Virus record (IMG/VR): IMGVR_UViG_3300025872_000228
Coordinates: 1 to 29,134 of that record
Origin: a virus
DNA: 29,134 nt
Strand: one strand, 5' to 3'
The stretch's first letter is position 1. Every line of letters starts with the position of its first letter. The translations under genes and the position numbers were made by a program. The notes beneath the pieces are model-generated. The model did no database searches. It was not told the DNA's origin and saw only the letters and a list, made by a program, of their open reading frames with translations. Shown here piece after piece: positions 20,717-29,020 of the stretch.

Positions 20717-23041
20717 TTACTGACTAGCTCGGGCCGGGCTACTCAAAGAGACGGTGGTTTCTGGGCGAAGCATGGACGGAGGGGAGCCGCCGCTTTGATT
20801 GCCGTTTAGTTGCGACAGGCCATCGACAAACTTTTTCATCGTCGCGTTCAATTCGGCGAGAAGGGGATCGTTCAATCGGTTTTCCGAAGCGACCTTCGAT
20901 TTGTAGACGTCGCCCTGCCCGATGGCGCCAAGCATCGTCTTTTCGACGTAGTTTTCGGACTTTTCTTTGCGTGCTGTCGCCCGCTGCGTAAGCTCTTGGA
21001 CGCGCTTGAGCTTGGCGTCAATTTGCGCCTGAATCTCGCCCGTCTGCATGTGATTCAGAATCGGGTCGGAGACCGTGTTCTTCGTGTCCTGCAAACGACC
21101 AAAAAGGCCCGCTGTATCTTTTTTGAGGGCAGAGAGCTCAGACGCATCGGCCTGCGCTTCCTTCATCCGTGTGACTTGATCGTCGGATGCTTGGCTCAGG
21201 TAATATCCTCCCGCCGCCATGCCTGCCGAGAGTACAACACCCGCCGTAAGCGCCGCCGCGCCTGCGGTAGCTCCCGCCCCTGCGGCGGCAACGCCTGCGC
21301 CCGCCGTCGCGACGGAGCCACCAAGGCGAGCGAAGACCGCTGTGAGGCCGCTTGTGATGACTTGGCCTAGCCCCGCTGCGGCAAGGTCGGCTGTGACCTG
21401 GGCGGCCATGATGGCGCCTATGCCTTTGAGGGGATTATCTTTGAGCCAGGTGGCGAAGTCGACGCCGGCTTTGACCAAGTCGACGAAAGCCGGAATCAAC
21501 TCCCTGATTTGAGGGGCGAGTTGAATCAAAACGGGGATGAGTTCCGCGGCAACCTTCTCGCGAAGCTCGTTCATGACGGCGGCGAACTGCTTATCAGCCT
21601 CCTGCATCCGAGATGCGGCGTCTTGCCGCACGGTGACCTCAGATAGCTCCGCCTTCTCGAATTTGCGGAAGGCTGCTTCCATAGCCTCCTCGCCCGCCTG
21701 GCCTCCGCCCGCTCGGTTGTAGATGTCTTGAAAGCCTGCGACGGCGCGAATGGATTGCTTGCCGAAAAGCTCGAGAAGAAGACTTGAGTCGCCCTTCGTC
21801 TTGATGATGCTTTCCTTGATAATCTCTTTGGGGTCGAGAAGGTATTTGCCCGACTTGTCCACGGTTTTGATGCCGAGGGAATCAAACCTCGCTCGATGCT
21901 CAATGACGTCGGTGGATAGCCTCGTCACCGCTTCGGTCGCTTCGGGAGCGGCCGTTGCTCCGCCCGTTGCGGCGGCTTGCTGGACAACAGCCGAGAGTTG
22001 CGAGAAGGCCGCGCCCTTGGAAACAAACTGATTAGCTCCAGAGCTAATTCGGCCTGCGTATTGCGACAGCTCGCGCATATCGACGGAGCCCTCGCGGCCT
22101 GCGCCGGCAAGAACGCGCATCTGCCTCATGGTCTCGGCCATGTTGCCCGTGCCCATGTGGATAATGCCGGCGGTTTGCGAAAGCTCTCGAAGGTCCGCGC
22201 CCGTGGCCGTGGCAAGTTCGACGAGTTGAGCTAAGCCTTGCATGCCCGCTTGCACGTCACCGCTCTTAGCGACAAAGGCATCAAGACCGCCGATGACGCT
22301 CATCGTGTCGGCCCCAAACTGAGTCCCTACGCGAGAGGCGTTTGCAAGAATATCGGAGGCGGCGACCTTTCGCCCGGACTGGTTCGCCAAGTCCGCGGCG
22401 GCGCCCCGAGTGTCGAGCCCACGCTGAGCCGAGTCGGCGAGAGTGAAGCCGCCCATGATGCCCGTGACCATGCTCGCGGCGCCCATCAAACGGGTCACAC
22501 CCGAGCCAACCGACGAGGTTACGGTCGACGCTACACTGCCAGCGATGCGGCGGCGGTTGGCTTCCGTCCTTTCCGCGCTGGCGCGAGCAAGCGACTCGGC
22601 TTGTCGATTTGACCTTTCAATGGTCCTTAGTCTTTTTTGCTCGGCTCGCTCTTCCTCGCGTTGCTGCTGTTCAAAGTAGCGGCGGCGAAGGTTCGCCACG
22701 TAATCGAGGGAGCGTTGGTGGGTGCGCTCAGACTCTCGTGCCGCTTTCTCTTCCTGGCGTTGCTGCTGTTCAAAGTAGCGATTGCGAAGGTTCGCCACGT
22801 ACTTGAGAGCGGACTCACGCTCTCTTGAACGCTGACGCTCTCCGCGCTCCGTCGCACTCGTCTTGGTGCGCTCTTGAGCCTGCGTCGTTGCGGCGTCTTC
22901 TTTCGCGGCTCGGTTGCGCGTATTGGAAAGTTTATTCTGTTCGCGTTCGTATCGCTTGGCGGCTTGCGTGACGGAGTTGAACGCTTCGAGAACGTCCTTG
23001 ATGCCTCCGACTTGAAAGTCAACGCGAATAGGGTTTGCCAC
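20717..23041 (-). CDS. Tail tape measure protein
   Basis: A 774-residue protein, the longest here and placed where Mu gp42 lies. The N-terminus (MANPIRVDFQVGGIKDVLEAF) leads into a strongly charged coiled coil at about 25-160 with two copies of YVANLR-x-RYFEQQQR 33 residues apart. A tape-measure core follows (GIMGGFTLADSAQRGLD, SDILANASRVGTQFG, TAGIIHMGTGNMAETM, GAFSQLSAV region). Hydrophobic, Ala/Gly-rich helices at about 545-625 (LTAGVVLSAGMAAGGYYL) are probable membrane-inserting segments. At about 0.15 nm per residue, the general tape-measure rule, the tail would be near 115 nm. Confidence 0.9.
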   Translation of the reverse strand: MANPIRVDFQVGGIKDVLEAFNSVTQAAKRYEREQNKLSNTRNRAAKEDAATTQAQERTKTSATERGERQRSRERESALKYVANLRNRYFEQQQRQEEKAARESERTHQRSLDYVANLRRRYFEQQQREEERAEQKRLRTIERSNRQAESLARASAERTEANRRRIAGSVASTVTSSVGSGVTRLMGAASMVTGIMGGFTLADSAQRGLDTRGAAADLANQSGRKVAASDILANASRVGTQFGADTMSVIGGLDAFVAKSGDVQAGMQGLAQLVELATATGADLRELSQTAGIIHMGTGNMAETMRQMRVLAGAGREGSVDMRELSQYAGRISSGANQFVSKGAAFSQLSAVVQQAAATGGATAAPEATEAVTRLSTDVIEHRARFDSLGIKTVDKSGKYLLDPKEIIKESIIKTKGDSSLLLELFGKQSIRAVAGFQDIYNRAGGGQAGEEAMEAAFRKFEKAELSEVTVRQDAASRMQEADKQFAAVMNELREKVAAELIPVLIQLAPQIRELIPAFVDLVKAGVDFATWLKDNPLKGIGAIMAAQVTADLAAAGLGQVITSGLTAVFARLGGSVATAGAGVAAAGAGATAGAAALTAGVVLSAGMAAGGYYLSQASDDQVTRMKEAQADASELSALKKDTAGLFGRLQDTKNTVSDPILNHMQTGEIQAQIDAKLKRVQELTQRATARKEKSENYVEKTMLGAIGQGDVYKSKVASENRLNDPLLAELNATMKKFVDGLSQLNGNQSGGSPPSMLRPETTVSLSSPARASQ

Positions 23042-23087
23042 GTTTCTCTTGGGCGATAGGTCCGAGCGTTAGAAAGAACAAGCGGAT

Positions 23088-23732
23088 CTAAGTCGCTTGC
23101 GCCAAGGCGTCGTCAGCTTGCGGCGAATCGCTTTCGGCAGGCGATCCATGCGAGGATTTGTCCGTCAGTAAGTCGTGCAATAGCGTCGCCATAGAACGGA
23201 CCAGGGTCGTCAAAGCGCCCCAGGAGAGAAGCCCTAAAGGGTCGGCGGTGCCCCCCTCGGCGAGCACCCGAATCCACGACTCTATTTCCATCTCGGTCAT
23301 CGTAGCGACGATGGGGCCGAGCTCCTGTTGAACAGTAAGGTAAGCGTGATAGAGCACGCCGACCTCGTCGCTCGTCAGCGAGGATTGAATCTCCTGCGGC
23401 GTGCGAAATGCGGGTTTCTTCGGGTCCTCCGTCGTACGGCATGCCCGGAACAAGACTTCGATCGCCGCGAGGTTATTGTAAACGTCAAGGTAGCCCGCTT
23501 GGGCTTCCTCTTTTTTGGGAATATCCTGCCCAAGCAGTTTGCGCGTGCGCCGCTCCGCTTCGGCCGCCGCCGCGTTCATTTCCTCTTGCGTGAGAACGAC
23601 CAAGGCCACCTGGGCGATGGGTTCGCCGTCGGGTCCCTTCCGAGGAATATCGACGATGCGATGAGGTCGCTCTGTGCTTGTGAGTCGGATGAAGAGGTCG
23701 GACGCGGCGACGTCCTTGGGCGGGAACGGCAT
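23088..23732 (-). CDS. Tail assembly chaperone (Mu gp41-like position)
   Basis: A 214-residue protein from ATG at 23732. A longer frame begins with TTG inside the tube gene. It lies between tube and tape measure, where tail phages encode the chaperone that folds the tape measure. The sequence is Glu/Ala-rich and helical (VLTQEEMNAAAAEAERRTRK, DVYNNLAAIEVLFRACR, SLTSDEVGVLYHAYLTVQQ), with LTSDEVGxLYHAY resembling other chaperone-like tail proteins. The C-terminal tail is acidic and disordered. The call rests mainly on position. A frameshifted extension was considered but no slippery site is seen. Confidence 0.65.
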   Translation of the reverse strand: MPFPPKDVAASDLFIRLTSTERPHRIVDIPRKGPDGEPIAQVALVVLTQEEMNAAAAEAERRTRKLLGQDIPKKEEAQAGYLDVYNNLAAIEVLFRACRTTEDPKKPAFRTPQEIQSSLTSDEVGVLYHAYLTVQQELGPIVATMTEMEIESWIRVLAEGGTADPLGLLSWGALTTLVRSMATLLHDLLTDKSSHGSPAESDSPQADDALAQAT

Positions 23733-23739
23733 CGAAAAC

Positions 23740-24111
23740 TTAGCTCCAGTCGGCAAACTCGCCGACGAAGTCGAAGGACAGCTTCGCTTCGCTATTTACG
23801 GCGTGAGAAAAGTCGTCCTTGATGATGAAACCTTTGGACGAAAGTGTTTTTCCGGCAGCGAACACGGTGATTTCCCCGGCGACGAGGCCATCAATGTATT
23901 CTCCTGGGTTCAGCTCGAAGTCGGCGGCGGGAACAGCGTTCTCGACGCTAATGGAGATGTCCTTTGCGCCAGGAGACATGCCGGCGAAGCCGCGAGCGAC
24001 GGTCGCAACGACCTGCGCTTTGCTATCGCGAGCGACCTTTACGCTGGCCTCTTCGGCGAGCTTACGACCGTTCCAATACACTTCCGCGAGCGTGTAAAGT
24101 TGCGTGCTCAT
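23740..24111 (-). CDS. Tail tube protein (Mu M-like)
   Basis: A 123-residue protein, the expected size for a Mu-type tail tube subunit. Features are YTLAEVYWNGRKLAEEASVK at the N-terminus, AQVVATVARGFAGMSPGAK, ISISVENAVPAADFELNPGE and a C-terminal strand pair (EAKLSFDFVGEFADW). The start shares a base with the sheath stop (TAATG), keeping sheath and tube in one message. Tube subunits stack into the inner tail channel around the tape measure. Confidence 0.88.
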   Translation of the reverse strand: MSTQLYTLAEVYWNGRKLAEEASVKVARDSKAQVVATVARGFAGMSPGAKDISISVENAVPAADFELNPGEYIDGLVAGEITVFAAGKTLSSKGFIIKDDFSHAVNSEAKLSFDFVGEFADWS

Positions 24112-25640
24112 TAGGCCACCTGGTCGAGGGCTGAGGCGAACTGGTCGCAGATGTCGATGACGTCGATGGGCAAGCGAATGCCCATGCGGGTTGTGGGCAC
24201 GCTTTCGCGTTGAACGATGAGGGCCGTGATGCTCGCGTCGACGTTCTCGACGAGGTCGAGGGCTTCGTAGTCGCGAAGCAATTTGATGACGGCGGCACGA
24301 ACAATCTTCGGCGTCACGACGTCCGGCCCAGGCGTACGTTGTCCTTGCGCCGGGTCGTTTCCGATTTTCAAACCCGAGAATTGCAGGACAAGCTTCGCCT
24401 GCAAATCGTCGGCAAATCTGTCCATGATCGTGACCTTGTGCGCGTCACGGATGCGGTAGTCGGTCAGGCTGTTGGTTTGGTACTTGGTCGTGACACGCTT
24501 GATGATGTACGTGCGACCCGACAGCGTGACGCCGATGGGCGTGATGCCAGCGTTGAGGGCGGCGACTTGCGCCGACCTGGTCGGAGCCGTGCCCTTGCGC
24601 GGCGGCTGAACGTTCCAGGTGATTTGGGTCTGCGTATCAAGGCCGTAGCCACTGAAGTTGCAGCGCGGGGAGAGTCCCTGTTCTTCGAGGGAGTACACCC
24701 CGGCGGTGTACGCGGCGAGTTCCTCGGGGCGACGGTCGCTGTCCGGGCTCCAAATGACTTCGGCGCGGGGGCTGTTGAGATTGGCCGACAGGTTCGTAGT
24801 GAGGGAGGAATCGACCGCACCCACGAACATGCGCTGACGGATGCCCGTAAGAGGAAGCGCGGAGGAATCAATCTGGGATTGGAGTGCGCTAAGGGCCGTG
24901 GATGTCGCGCCAAGGCCCGCGGTTTCCTCGGGAATAATGTAATAGAATCGAAGCGGGGAAATGGTTGCGAGCGCGCTTGTGTAATCAAGAGCGATGCCCG
25001 TGCCCGTCGTCATCTTCGTCGAGACCGTCGGCGTGACCGTGGTGGTGATGCCGCTGCTAATGGTGGCGCTGTACCGGCCCCATTCCTGACCCTTGTTTTT
25101 GACCTTCGCCGTCAGCGTGACGACGCCGGCGGAAGCCGTGGCCGTTACGGCCCAACTTGTTTGCGCGGAGATGGCGGAAACCAGCGCGGCTGCAATGACC
25201 GTGGGCGTGTCGTTCGTCGAAACGGACACCTCGACAAACTTTTCTCCGACGTAGGCGCGAAGCGTGCCCGCGCCACTTGCCGTGCCCGTGATGGTGATGG
25301 TGCCCGTGGCGGCCGTTCCGGTTGCGGCTTCGCTTGGGCAAATCACATAAACGGGCGTCGTCTTGTTGACGCTGACGAAGCTTTGCCACATGCGATGGGC
25401 GGGAGATCCAGGACCGAACAGGGCGATGGCGTCCGCTTCCGTCGACAGGGGCGGGTTCGACGTCGGACCATAAATCATGGTGTCGGCGGTGGCCGAACCC
25501 GCGGACGTCTTGCTGGCCATGATGAGCGCCGGGTAGGACCCACCGCCCATGCTGACGTCGCCCTGAGCAAACGCGACCTGCACATAACTGCCGGGGACGG
25601 GGTCGTTTGCGGCGAGCCCCGTAATTTGGATTGCGCCCAT
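24111..25640 (-). CDS. Contractile tail sheath protein (Mu L-like)
   Basis: A 509-residue protein, close to Mu L in length. The N-terminus (LAANDPVPGSYVQVAFAQGD) and GSYPALIMASKTSAGSAT match Mu-type sheaths. So do ADAIALFGPGSPAHRMWQSF, an inserted beta domain at about 110-215, RFYYIIPEETAGLGATSTAL, and the C-terminal core (LSGRTYIIKRVTTKYQTNSL, YRIRDAHKVTIMDRFADDLQ). This defines the phage as contractile-tailed. The gene follows the gp38-like gene by 3 nt. Confidence 0.92.
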   Translation of the reverse strand: MGAIQITGLAANDPVPGSYVQVAFAQGDVSMGGGSYPALIMASKTSAGSATADTMIYGPTSNPPLSTEADAIALFGPGSPAHRMWQSFVSVNKTTPVYVICPSEAATGTAATGTITITGTASGAGTLRAYVGEKFVEVSVSTNDTPTVIAAALVSAISAQTSWAVTATASAGVVTLTAKVKNKGQEWGRYSATISSGITTTVTPTVSTKMTTGTGIALDYTSALATISPLRFYYIIPEETAGLGATSTALSALQSQIDSSALPLTGIRQRMFVGAVDSSLTTNLSANLNSPRAEVIWSPDSDRRPEELAAYTAGVYSLEEQGLSPRCNFSGYGLDTQTQITWNVQPPRKGTAPTRSAQVAALNAGITPIGVTLSGRTYIIKRVTTKYQTNSLTDYRIRDAHKVTIMDRFADDLQAKLVLQFSGLKIGNDPAQGQRTPGPDVVTPKIVRAAVIKLLRDYEALDLVENVDASITALIVQRESVPTTRMGIRLPIDVIDICDQFASALDQVA

Positions 25641-25643
25641 TCG

Positions 25644-25931
25644 TTATTCCTTTTTCGTTTCGGCCGCGGGAGGGGCGGCGCTCGGTGTCGAAATGAACTT
25701 CACGCCGGCCAGGTCGGCGGTGGCTTGGTCTGCGGCGAGAAGGTCGCCGGCGCGGAGGGCGATGAGGTATTCGGCGCGCACGGGGAGCTCAGCGGGCTCA
25801 TCGACTTCTTCGAGCGCGAGCTTTCCGTCGACGGTAATCCACTTGCGACCAACGACCGCGGGCGGCCTTGCTTTTAGGTTTTCGTAATTCGGGACGAACG
25901 CGCCCGTGACGCGAACACGCAAGGGGGACAT
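25644..25931 (-). CDS. DUF2635-like small protein (Mu gp38-like) before the sheath
   Basis: A 95-residue protein directly upstream of the sheath, where Mu-like phages carry a DUF2635 protein of unknown role. PLRVRVTGAFVPNYENLKAR, ITVDGKLALEEVDEPAELPV and AEYLIALRAGDLLAADQATA resemble that family's pattern of short strands followed by a helix with RAGDL. The C-terminal extension is Ala/Pro-rich. The ribosome site is weak (AAAGG about 12 nt before ATG). It opens the sheath-tube-baseplate transcription unit, after a terminator and a structured leader. Confidence 0.7.
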   Translation of the reverse strand: MSPLRVRVTGAFVPNYENLKARPPAVVGRKWITVDGKLALEEVDEPAELPVRAEYLIALRAGDLLAADQATADLAGVKFISTPSAAPPAAETKKE

Positions 25932-25964
25932 CGAAAAAGAGAGCCTTTCTTTTCAAAGAACGAA

Positions 25965-26017
25965 CGGCCCCAGGGGCCGGCGCGACGCGCAGGAGTCTGA
26001 TGAACGTCGCGCCGGCC
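25965..26017 (-). promoter_or_regulatory. Structured leader with two mutually exclusive hairpins upstream of the sheath unit
   Basis: GGCCGGCGCGACG (25975-25987) and CGTCGCGCCGGCC (26005-26017) form a perfect 13-bp inverted repeat with a 17-nt loop. An overlapping hairpin pairs CGGCCCC with GGGGCCG (25965-25979). Both need the bases 25975-25979, so they cannot form at once. They lie in the 5' leader of the gp38-like/sheath message, 34 nt before its ATG. Confidence 0.5.
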
Positions 26018-26068
26018 GAGGGGTCTTTTGGGCAGCTCTCGCCACCCGTCGCTCCCATCGCAGGGCAT

Positions 26069-26102
26069 AAAAAAAGCGCCTACCCAACGGTTGTGGGAGC
26101 GC
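26069..26102 (-). terminator. Leftward terminator between fibre and sheath units
   Basis: On the minus strand GCGC-T-CCCA pairs with TGGG-TAG-GCGC (arms 26094-26102 and 26076-26086, a 7-nt loop with a small internal bulge), followed by seven U (A-run 26069-26075). It splits the late region into two transcription parts. No obvious promoter lies between it and the gp38-like gene, so it may be partly read through. Confidence 0.65.
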
Positions 26103-26137
26103 CTGAAAAGTGCCGCGAAGGGGAGCGTTGCGAAGCG

Positions 26138-27460
26138 TTACACGCGCTTGCCTTGGTCGATGATGTGCACGAAGAGGTCCGTCGCGTTGGCCGCAACACC
26201 GACCTGGATCAGATTGTTACCGGAGGCAGGCTGCGACGTACCAATCCCGCCGCTCGCCTGAAGCCAATAACGGGCACCCGCCGTGGCGCCCGAAAGAACA
26301 CCCTTGGCTAGACCAAAGGAGACGACCTGCGCGGTTCCGCCAGCCGCTGAGCGAACGATGCCGTTGACCCATCGCTTCGCATCGTCGGCAGCGTCAGCCT
26401 TTCCGACCGTGTCGTTGCCCGACTGGTAAACGGGGTCGCCAGCAGCAACACTGGATGCAGAGAAGGCGTGCTCCAACAGCCCGTGGATGTGCAGGGACTC
26501 GGCAGACGACTCGGTGCCCGCGGTGAGGGTGCCGAGGTTCGCGGACGTGACGTTGGCGGAGGTCGCGGTGCCGGCAATCTTGAAGAGCGATGGAACGCCT
26601 TCGACCTTGAGTCCGCTGGAATCCTTGCTGAGCTGGTCAGCGGAAGCCAGTTTCAAATCCAGCTTGTTCGACGTGAACTGCAAGCCGGGGTCCGTGGCGA
26701 GATTGATGGCCACGGCATCGGAGCCGTCCAAGTAGATGCCGTCACCCGTGTCGACGTCAATGAAGAGACCATTGAGCGACAGACCGTTGCGAGGCTGCAA
26801 AACGCCGGCGCGGGAGAACTGCGTCCACACCTGGGCCGTAGTTCCGAGGGTGAAGGGTTCGTCTGCGGTCATGACAAACCCGCAGTCGTGGTAGAGAGTG
26901 CCTTCTTCGATGAAGGTGAAGGCTCCTGCGTTCAGTTCGGCAGAGCTGTCGGCATCCGACGCACGAGACCATGCGCCCGAGGCAACGACGTAAATGCCAT
27001 TGTCTGCGCCGGCGGTTTGACCTGCGACAAGAACACGGTCGCCTGCCACGAGGGAGACGCCGTCGATGGTCTGCAAGCCAGAAAGGGTGATGTTGCTGAT
27101 GGCGATAGCTCGGACGCTCTTTTTTACGTCCAAGCCGGTGGCCACTGCGTCGACGTAGAACTTCGTCGCGGCATCTTGCGCGTTGACAGGGTCAACGACG
27201 TTGGTGATTTTGTGCGTGCCCATGTCCAGATCCTGCTGGACTGCGCCCGTCACCGTCAGGTTGACGATACTGGCGTTCTGGCCCCATCCGAGGGCATCGC
27301 CTGGCGTGTCAGCTTGGGCGAGGCCTTTCACTTTGTTGCTCACCATGTCGATGAAGCCCGACATGGTGAGCCGGCCAAGCTCCAGGTAGTCGTTGCTGGC
27401 CATTTCTTCGGCGAAGCCAGCGGCGGTGATGTACATCGGACGGCGGGTCGTAAGAGCCAT
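26138..27460 (-). CDS. Fibre-like virion structural protein
   Basis: A 440-residue protein from ATG at 27460 with AGGAGG 4 nt upstream. An in-frame ATG at 27523, also with a fair ribosome site (AAGGA), would add 21 residues. Typical fibre pieces are LDMGTHKITNVVDPVNAQDA with ATKFYVDA, the LSGLQTIDGVSLVAGDRVLV module with NGIYVVASGAWSRASDAD, and GLFIDVDTGDGIYLDGSDAV. The C-terminal domain (LLEHAFSASSVAAGDPVYQS, ARYWLQASGGIGTSQPASGN) resembles head- or fibre-domain modules. It lies upstream of the sheath, not at the usual fibre place after the baseplate, so it may be a collar, whisker or capsid fibre. Confidence 0.7.
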   Translation of the reverse strand: MALTTRRPMYITAAGFAEEMASNDYLELGRLTMSGFIDMVSNKVKGLAQADTPGDALGWGQNASIVNLTVTGAVQQDLDMGTHKITNVVDPVNAQDAATKFYVDAVATGLDVKKSVRAIAISNITLSGLQTIDGVSLVAGDRVLVAGQTAGADNGIYVVASGAWSRASDADSSAELNAGAFTFIEEGTLYHDCGFVMTADEPFTLGTTAQVWTQFSRAGVLQPRNGLSLNGLFIDVDTGDGIYLDGSDAVAINLATDPGLQFTSNKLDLKLASADQLSKDSSGLKVEGVPSLFKIAGTATSANVTSANLGTLTAGTESSAESLHIHGLLEHAFSASSVAAGDPVYQSGNDTVGKADAADDAKRWVNGIVRSAAGGTAQVVSFGLAKGVLSGATAGARYWLQASGGIGTSQPASGNNLIQVGVAANATDLFVHIIDQGKRV

Positions 27461-27622
27461 AGTTCCTCCTGTGTTGAGTCCCGACAACGGACCAAGTGCG
27501 TTGATGAATGAAAGTCCCGGCATGGCCTGTTCCTTCCGTCACGCAAAGGGCCAACAGCTCCCAAGGGCCACGCATGCAAAGCAAGACAGAGGCAAATAGG
27601 GGTGTGGTACTGCGTACGAAAG

Positions 27623-28750
27623 TTAGGTGGTCGGCAAGCGCTCGAAGATTTCCGAGCTGCTCGAAGCGCCGAGAGCGTTCTTCAAGGCAAACTTCTTGAG
27701 AATCGTCACGTTATCGGTGTCGTAGATGTAAAGCTCGTCGGTGGCTTGGTTGATTTTCCACCGGCCCGAGAGCACTTTCTTGCCAAAAAGCACGTCGGAT
27801 TTGACCGTCGTCACATCGGTTTGCAGCGTGGTGACCGCGCTTGATGTGGCGTTGGTCGTGGCTTTGATGGTCGCCACGTCGGTCTTGGCGACGCCAAGGT
27901 CCGTTTCGATGCCGGTGACCTTGGTCAAAGTGGTCGACACGTTTCCGCCTACCGTCGTTAGGCTTGTGGAGAGGCCCGTCGTGTTGGTGATGATGGTGTC
28001 CGCCTTAGTCTCGATGCTTGTCGCCTTGGTGACGGCGGTGGAAGCGTCGGAGCCGACAGAAATCAGCTTTGCGGCGATGGTGGAGCCGGATACGGTCCCA
28101 AGGGCAGATTTGATGTCGGCCGCTTTCGTGTCCACACCGTCGACCTTGTTGACGATGGCCGTAGAATTGAGGTCCAAGGTATCCACCTTGGTTTTGATGT
28201 CCGTCGTGTTGGTGGAGACAGTGGCCAAGTTGGTCACGAGGTTCTGCGTATTCGTCTGAATCGTCGTAACCTTGGGAGAAATCGTCGATGTGTCGGTTTT
28301 GATATCGGACACATCGGATTTGATGGCAGCAGAGTCTCCCTTGACCGTGGTCACATCGCTCTTGATCGCTGTCACATCGCTCTTGATCGCTGTCACATCG
28401 GTTTGCACCGACGAAACGGCCGAAGTGAGAGAGCTAATGTTCACCGTGGCCGGTGCGTTTACCTCGACAGAGCCAATGTAAAAATCACTGGACGAGGATT
28501 TGACGCTGTATTTCAAAAATCCAAGAGTGTCGGTATCCCCGCTCGAAAGAGCGAGGTCATATACTCCCGGCATGTTCGCTGCGTCGACTTCGAACCAGTT
28601 GCTCGCGCTCATGGTAATGGGCGTCACGGAACCTCCTGCTTTTTGCAGGTAAGCCGTAACGCCACTGTAGGCTACGCCAGTCACTGCCGCACCAGCCGAG
28701 GTCATCAAACGCACCGGGACTTGAACTGCCGTCGATTGCACGAGTGCCAT
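27623..28750 (-). CDS. Heptad-repeat fibre protein
   Basis: A 375-residue protein in three parts. The N-terminal domain (1-95, VPVRLMTSAGAAVTGVAYSG, WFEVDAANMPGVYDLALSSG) probably binds the virion. The middle 230 residues are heptad-like repeats of the type IKSDVTA or VxTIxTxT, predicted to form a trimeric coiled shaft. The C-terminal domain (SGRWKINQATDELYIYDTDN then TILKKFALKNALG) is a motif seen at the end of several phage structural proteins. The start overlaps the previous stop (TGATG). It lies upstream of the sheath unit together with a second fibre-like gene. The 162-nt gap after it shows no clear promoter. Confidence 0.72.
   Translation of the reverse strand: MALVQSTAVQVPVRLMTSAGAAVTGVAYSGVTAYLQKAGGSVTPITMSASNWFEVDAANMPGVYDLALSSGDTDTLGFLKYSVKSSSSDFYIGSVEVNAPATVNISSLTSAVSSVQTDVTAIKSDVTAIKSDVTTVKGDSAAIKSDVSDIKTDTSTISPKVTTIQTNTQNLVTNLATVSTNTTDIKTKVDTLDLNSTAIVNKVDGVDTKAADIKSALGTVSGSTIAAKLISVGSDASTAVTKATSIETKADTIITNTTGLSTSLTTVGGNVSTTLTKVTGIETDLGVAKTDVATIKATTNATSSAVTTLQTDVTTVKSDVLFGKKVLSGRWKINQATDELYIYDTDNVTILKKFALKNALGASSSSEIFERLPTT
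28351..28400. repeat. 21-bp perfect tandem repeat in the fibre shaft
   Basis: TCACATCGCTCTTGATCGCTG at 28351-28371 is repeated exactly at 28372-28392, with the first eight bases again at 28393-28400. Each unit encodes one seven-residue heptad (IKSDVTA), so copy-number change would lengthen the shaft without a frameshift. Confidence 0.9.
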
Positions 28751-29004
28751 CAGTTGAACCCCTGGTTAAAGCGTCCTCGGAATACAACACTGGTGCCGCC
28801 TGAGCCGCCACCGTCGTTGCGTGCCGCATAGTCGATGATGGACCACGGCTCGGACAGAGCCGACAGGGACCTGTCTGCCGACCATGTTGTCGAGACGGAT
28901 AACGTTCCGGCGTATCTTAGTCCTGCAACGGTCTCCGATTCTCGAATCGGAAATTCGAGAGAACCGTCCACAAACATATCCGCGTAATCGGTGGGTGTAG
29001 CCAT
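28750..29004 (-). CDS. Small unknown virion-region protein
   Basis: An 84-residue protein, MATPTDYADMFVDGSLEFPI, with TLSVSTTWSADRSLSALSEP and a Gly-rich C-terminus (DGGGSGGTSVVFRGRFNQGF). A good ribosome site (GGAGGG about 9 nt before the ATG) supports the start at 29004. The stop overlaps the start of the heptad fibre (TGATG). It could be a fibre-attachment, decoration or head-tail joining component. I do not recognise a family. Confidence 0.6.
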   Translation of the reverse strand: MATPTDYADMFVDGSLEFPIRESETVAGLRYAGTLSVSTTWSADRSLSALSEPWSIIDYAARNDGGGSGGTSVVFRGRFNQGFN

Positions 29005-29020
29005 GGCTTATGCCCTCCGG

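Noticed and set aside
23113-23442. Programmed -1 frameshift extending the tail chaperone
   Set aside because: A -1 frame is open and ends with a protein-like stretch, but I found no canonical slippery heptamer near the overlap. Such shifts are common in other tail phages, so related sequences would be needed to revive the idea.
24210-25877. A 555-codon plus-strand frame opposite the sheath
   Set aside because: Antisense to a certain sheath gene, Arg/Gly-rich, no ribosome site and no family pattern.
26468-27511. A 347-codon plus-strand frame opposite the fibre-like gene
   Set aside because: A shadow of the well-supported minus-strand gene, with no start signal.
28300-28400. CRISPR-like array
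   Set aside because: The repeats are 21 bp, directly adjacent with no spacers, and in frame with coiled-coil heptads. They are coding repeats.
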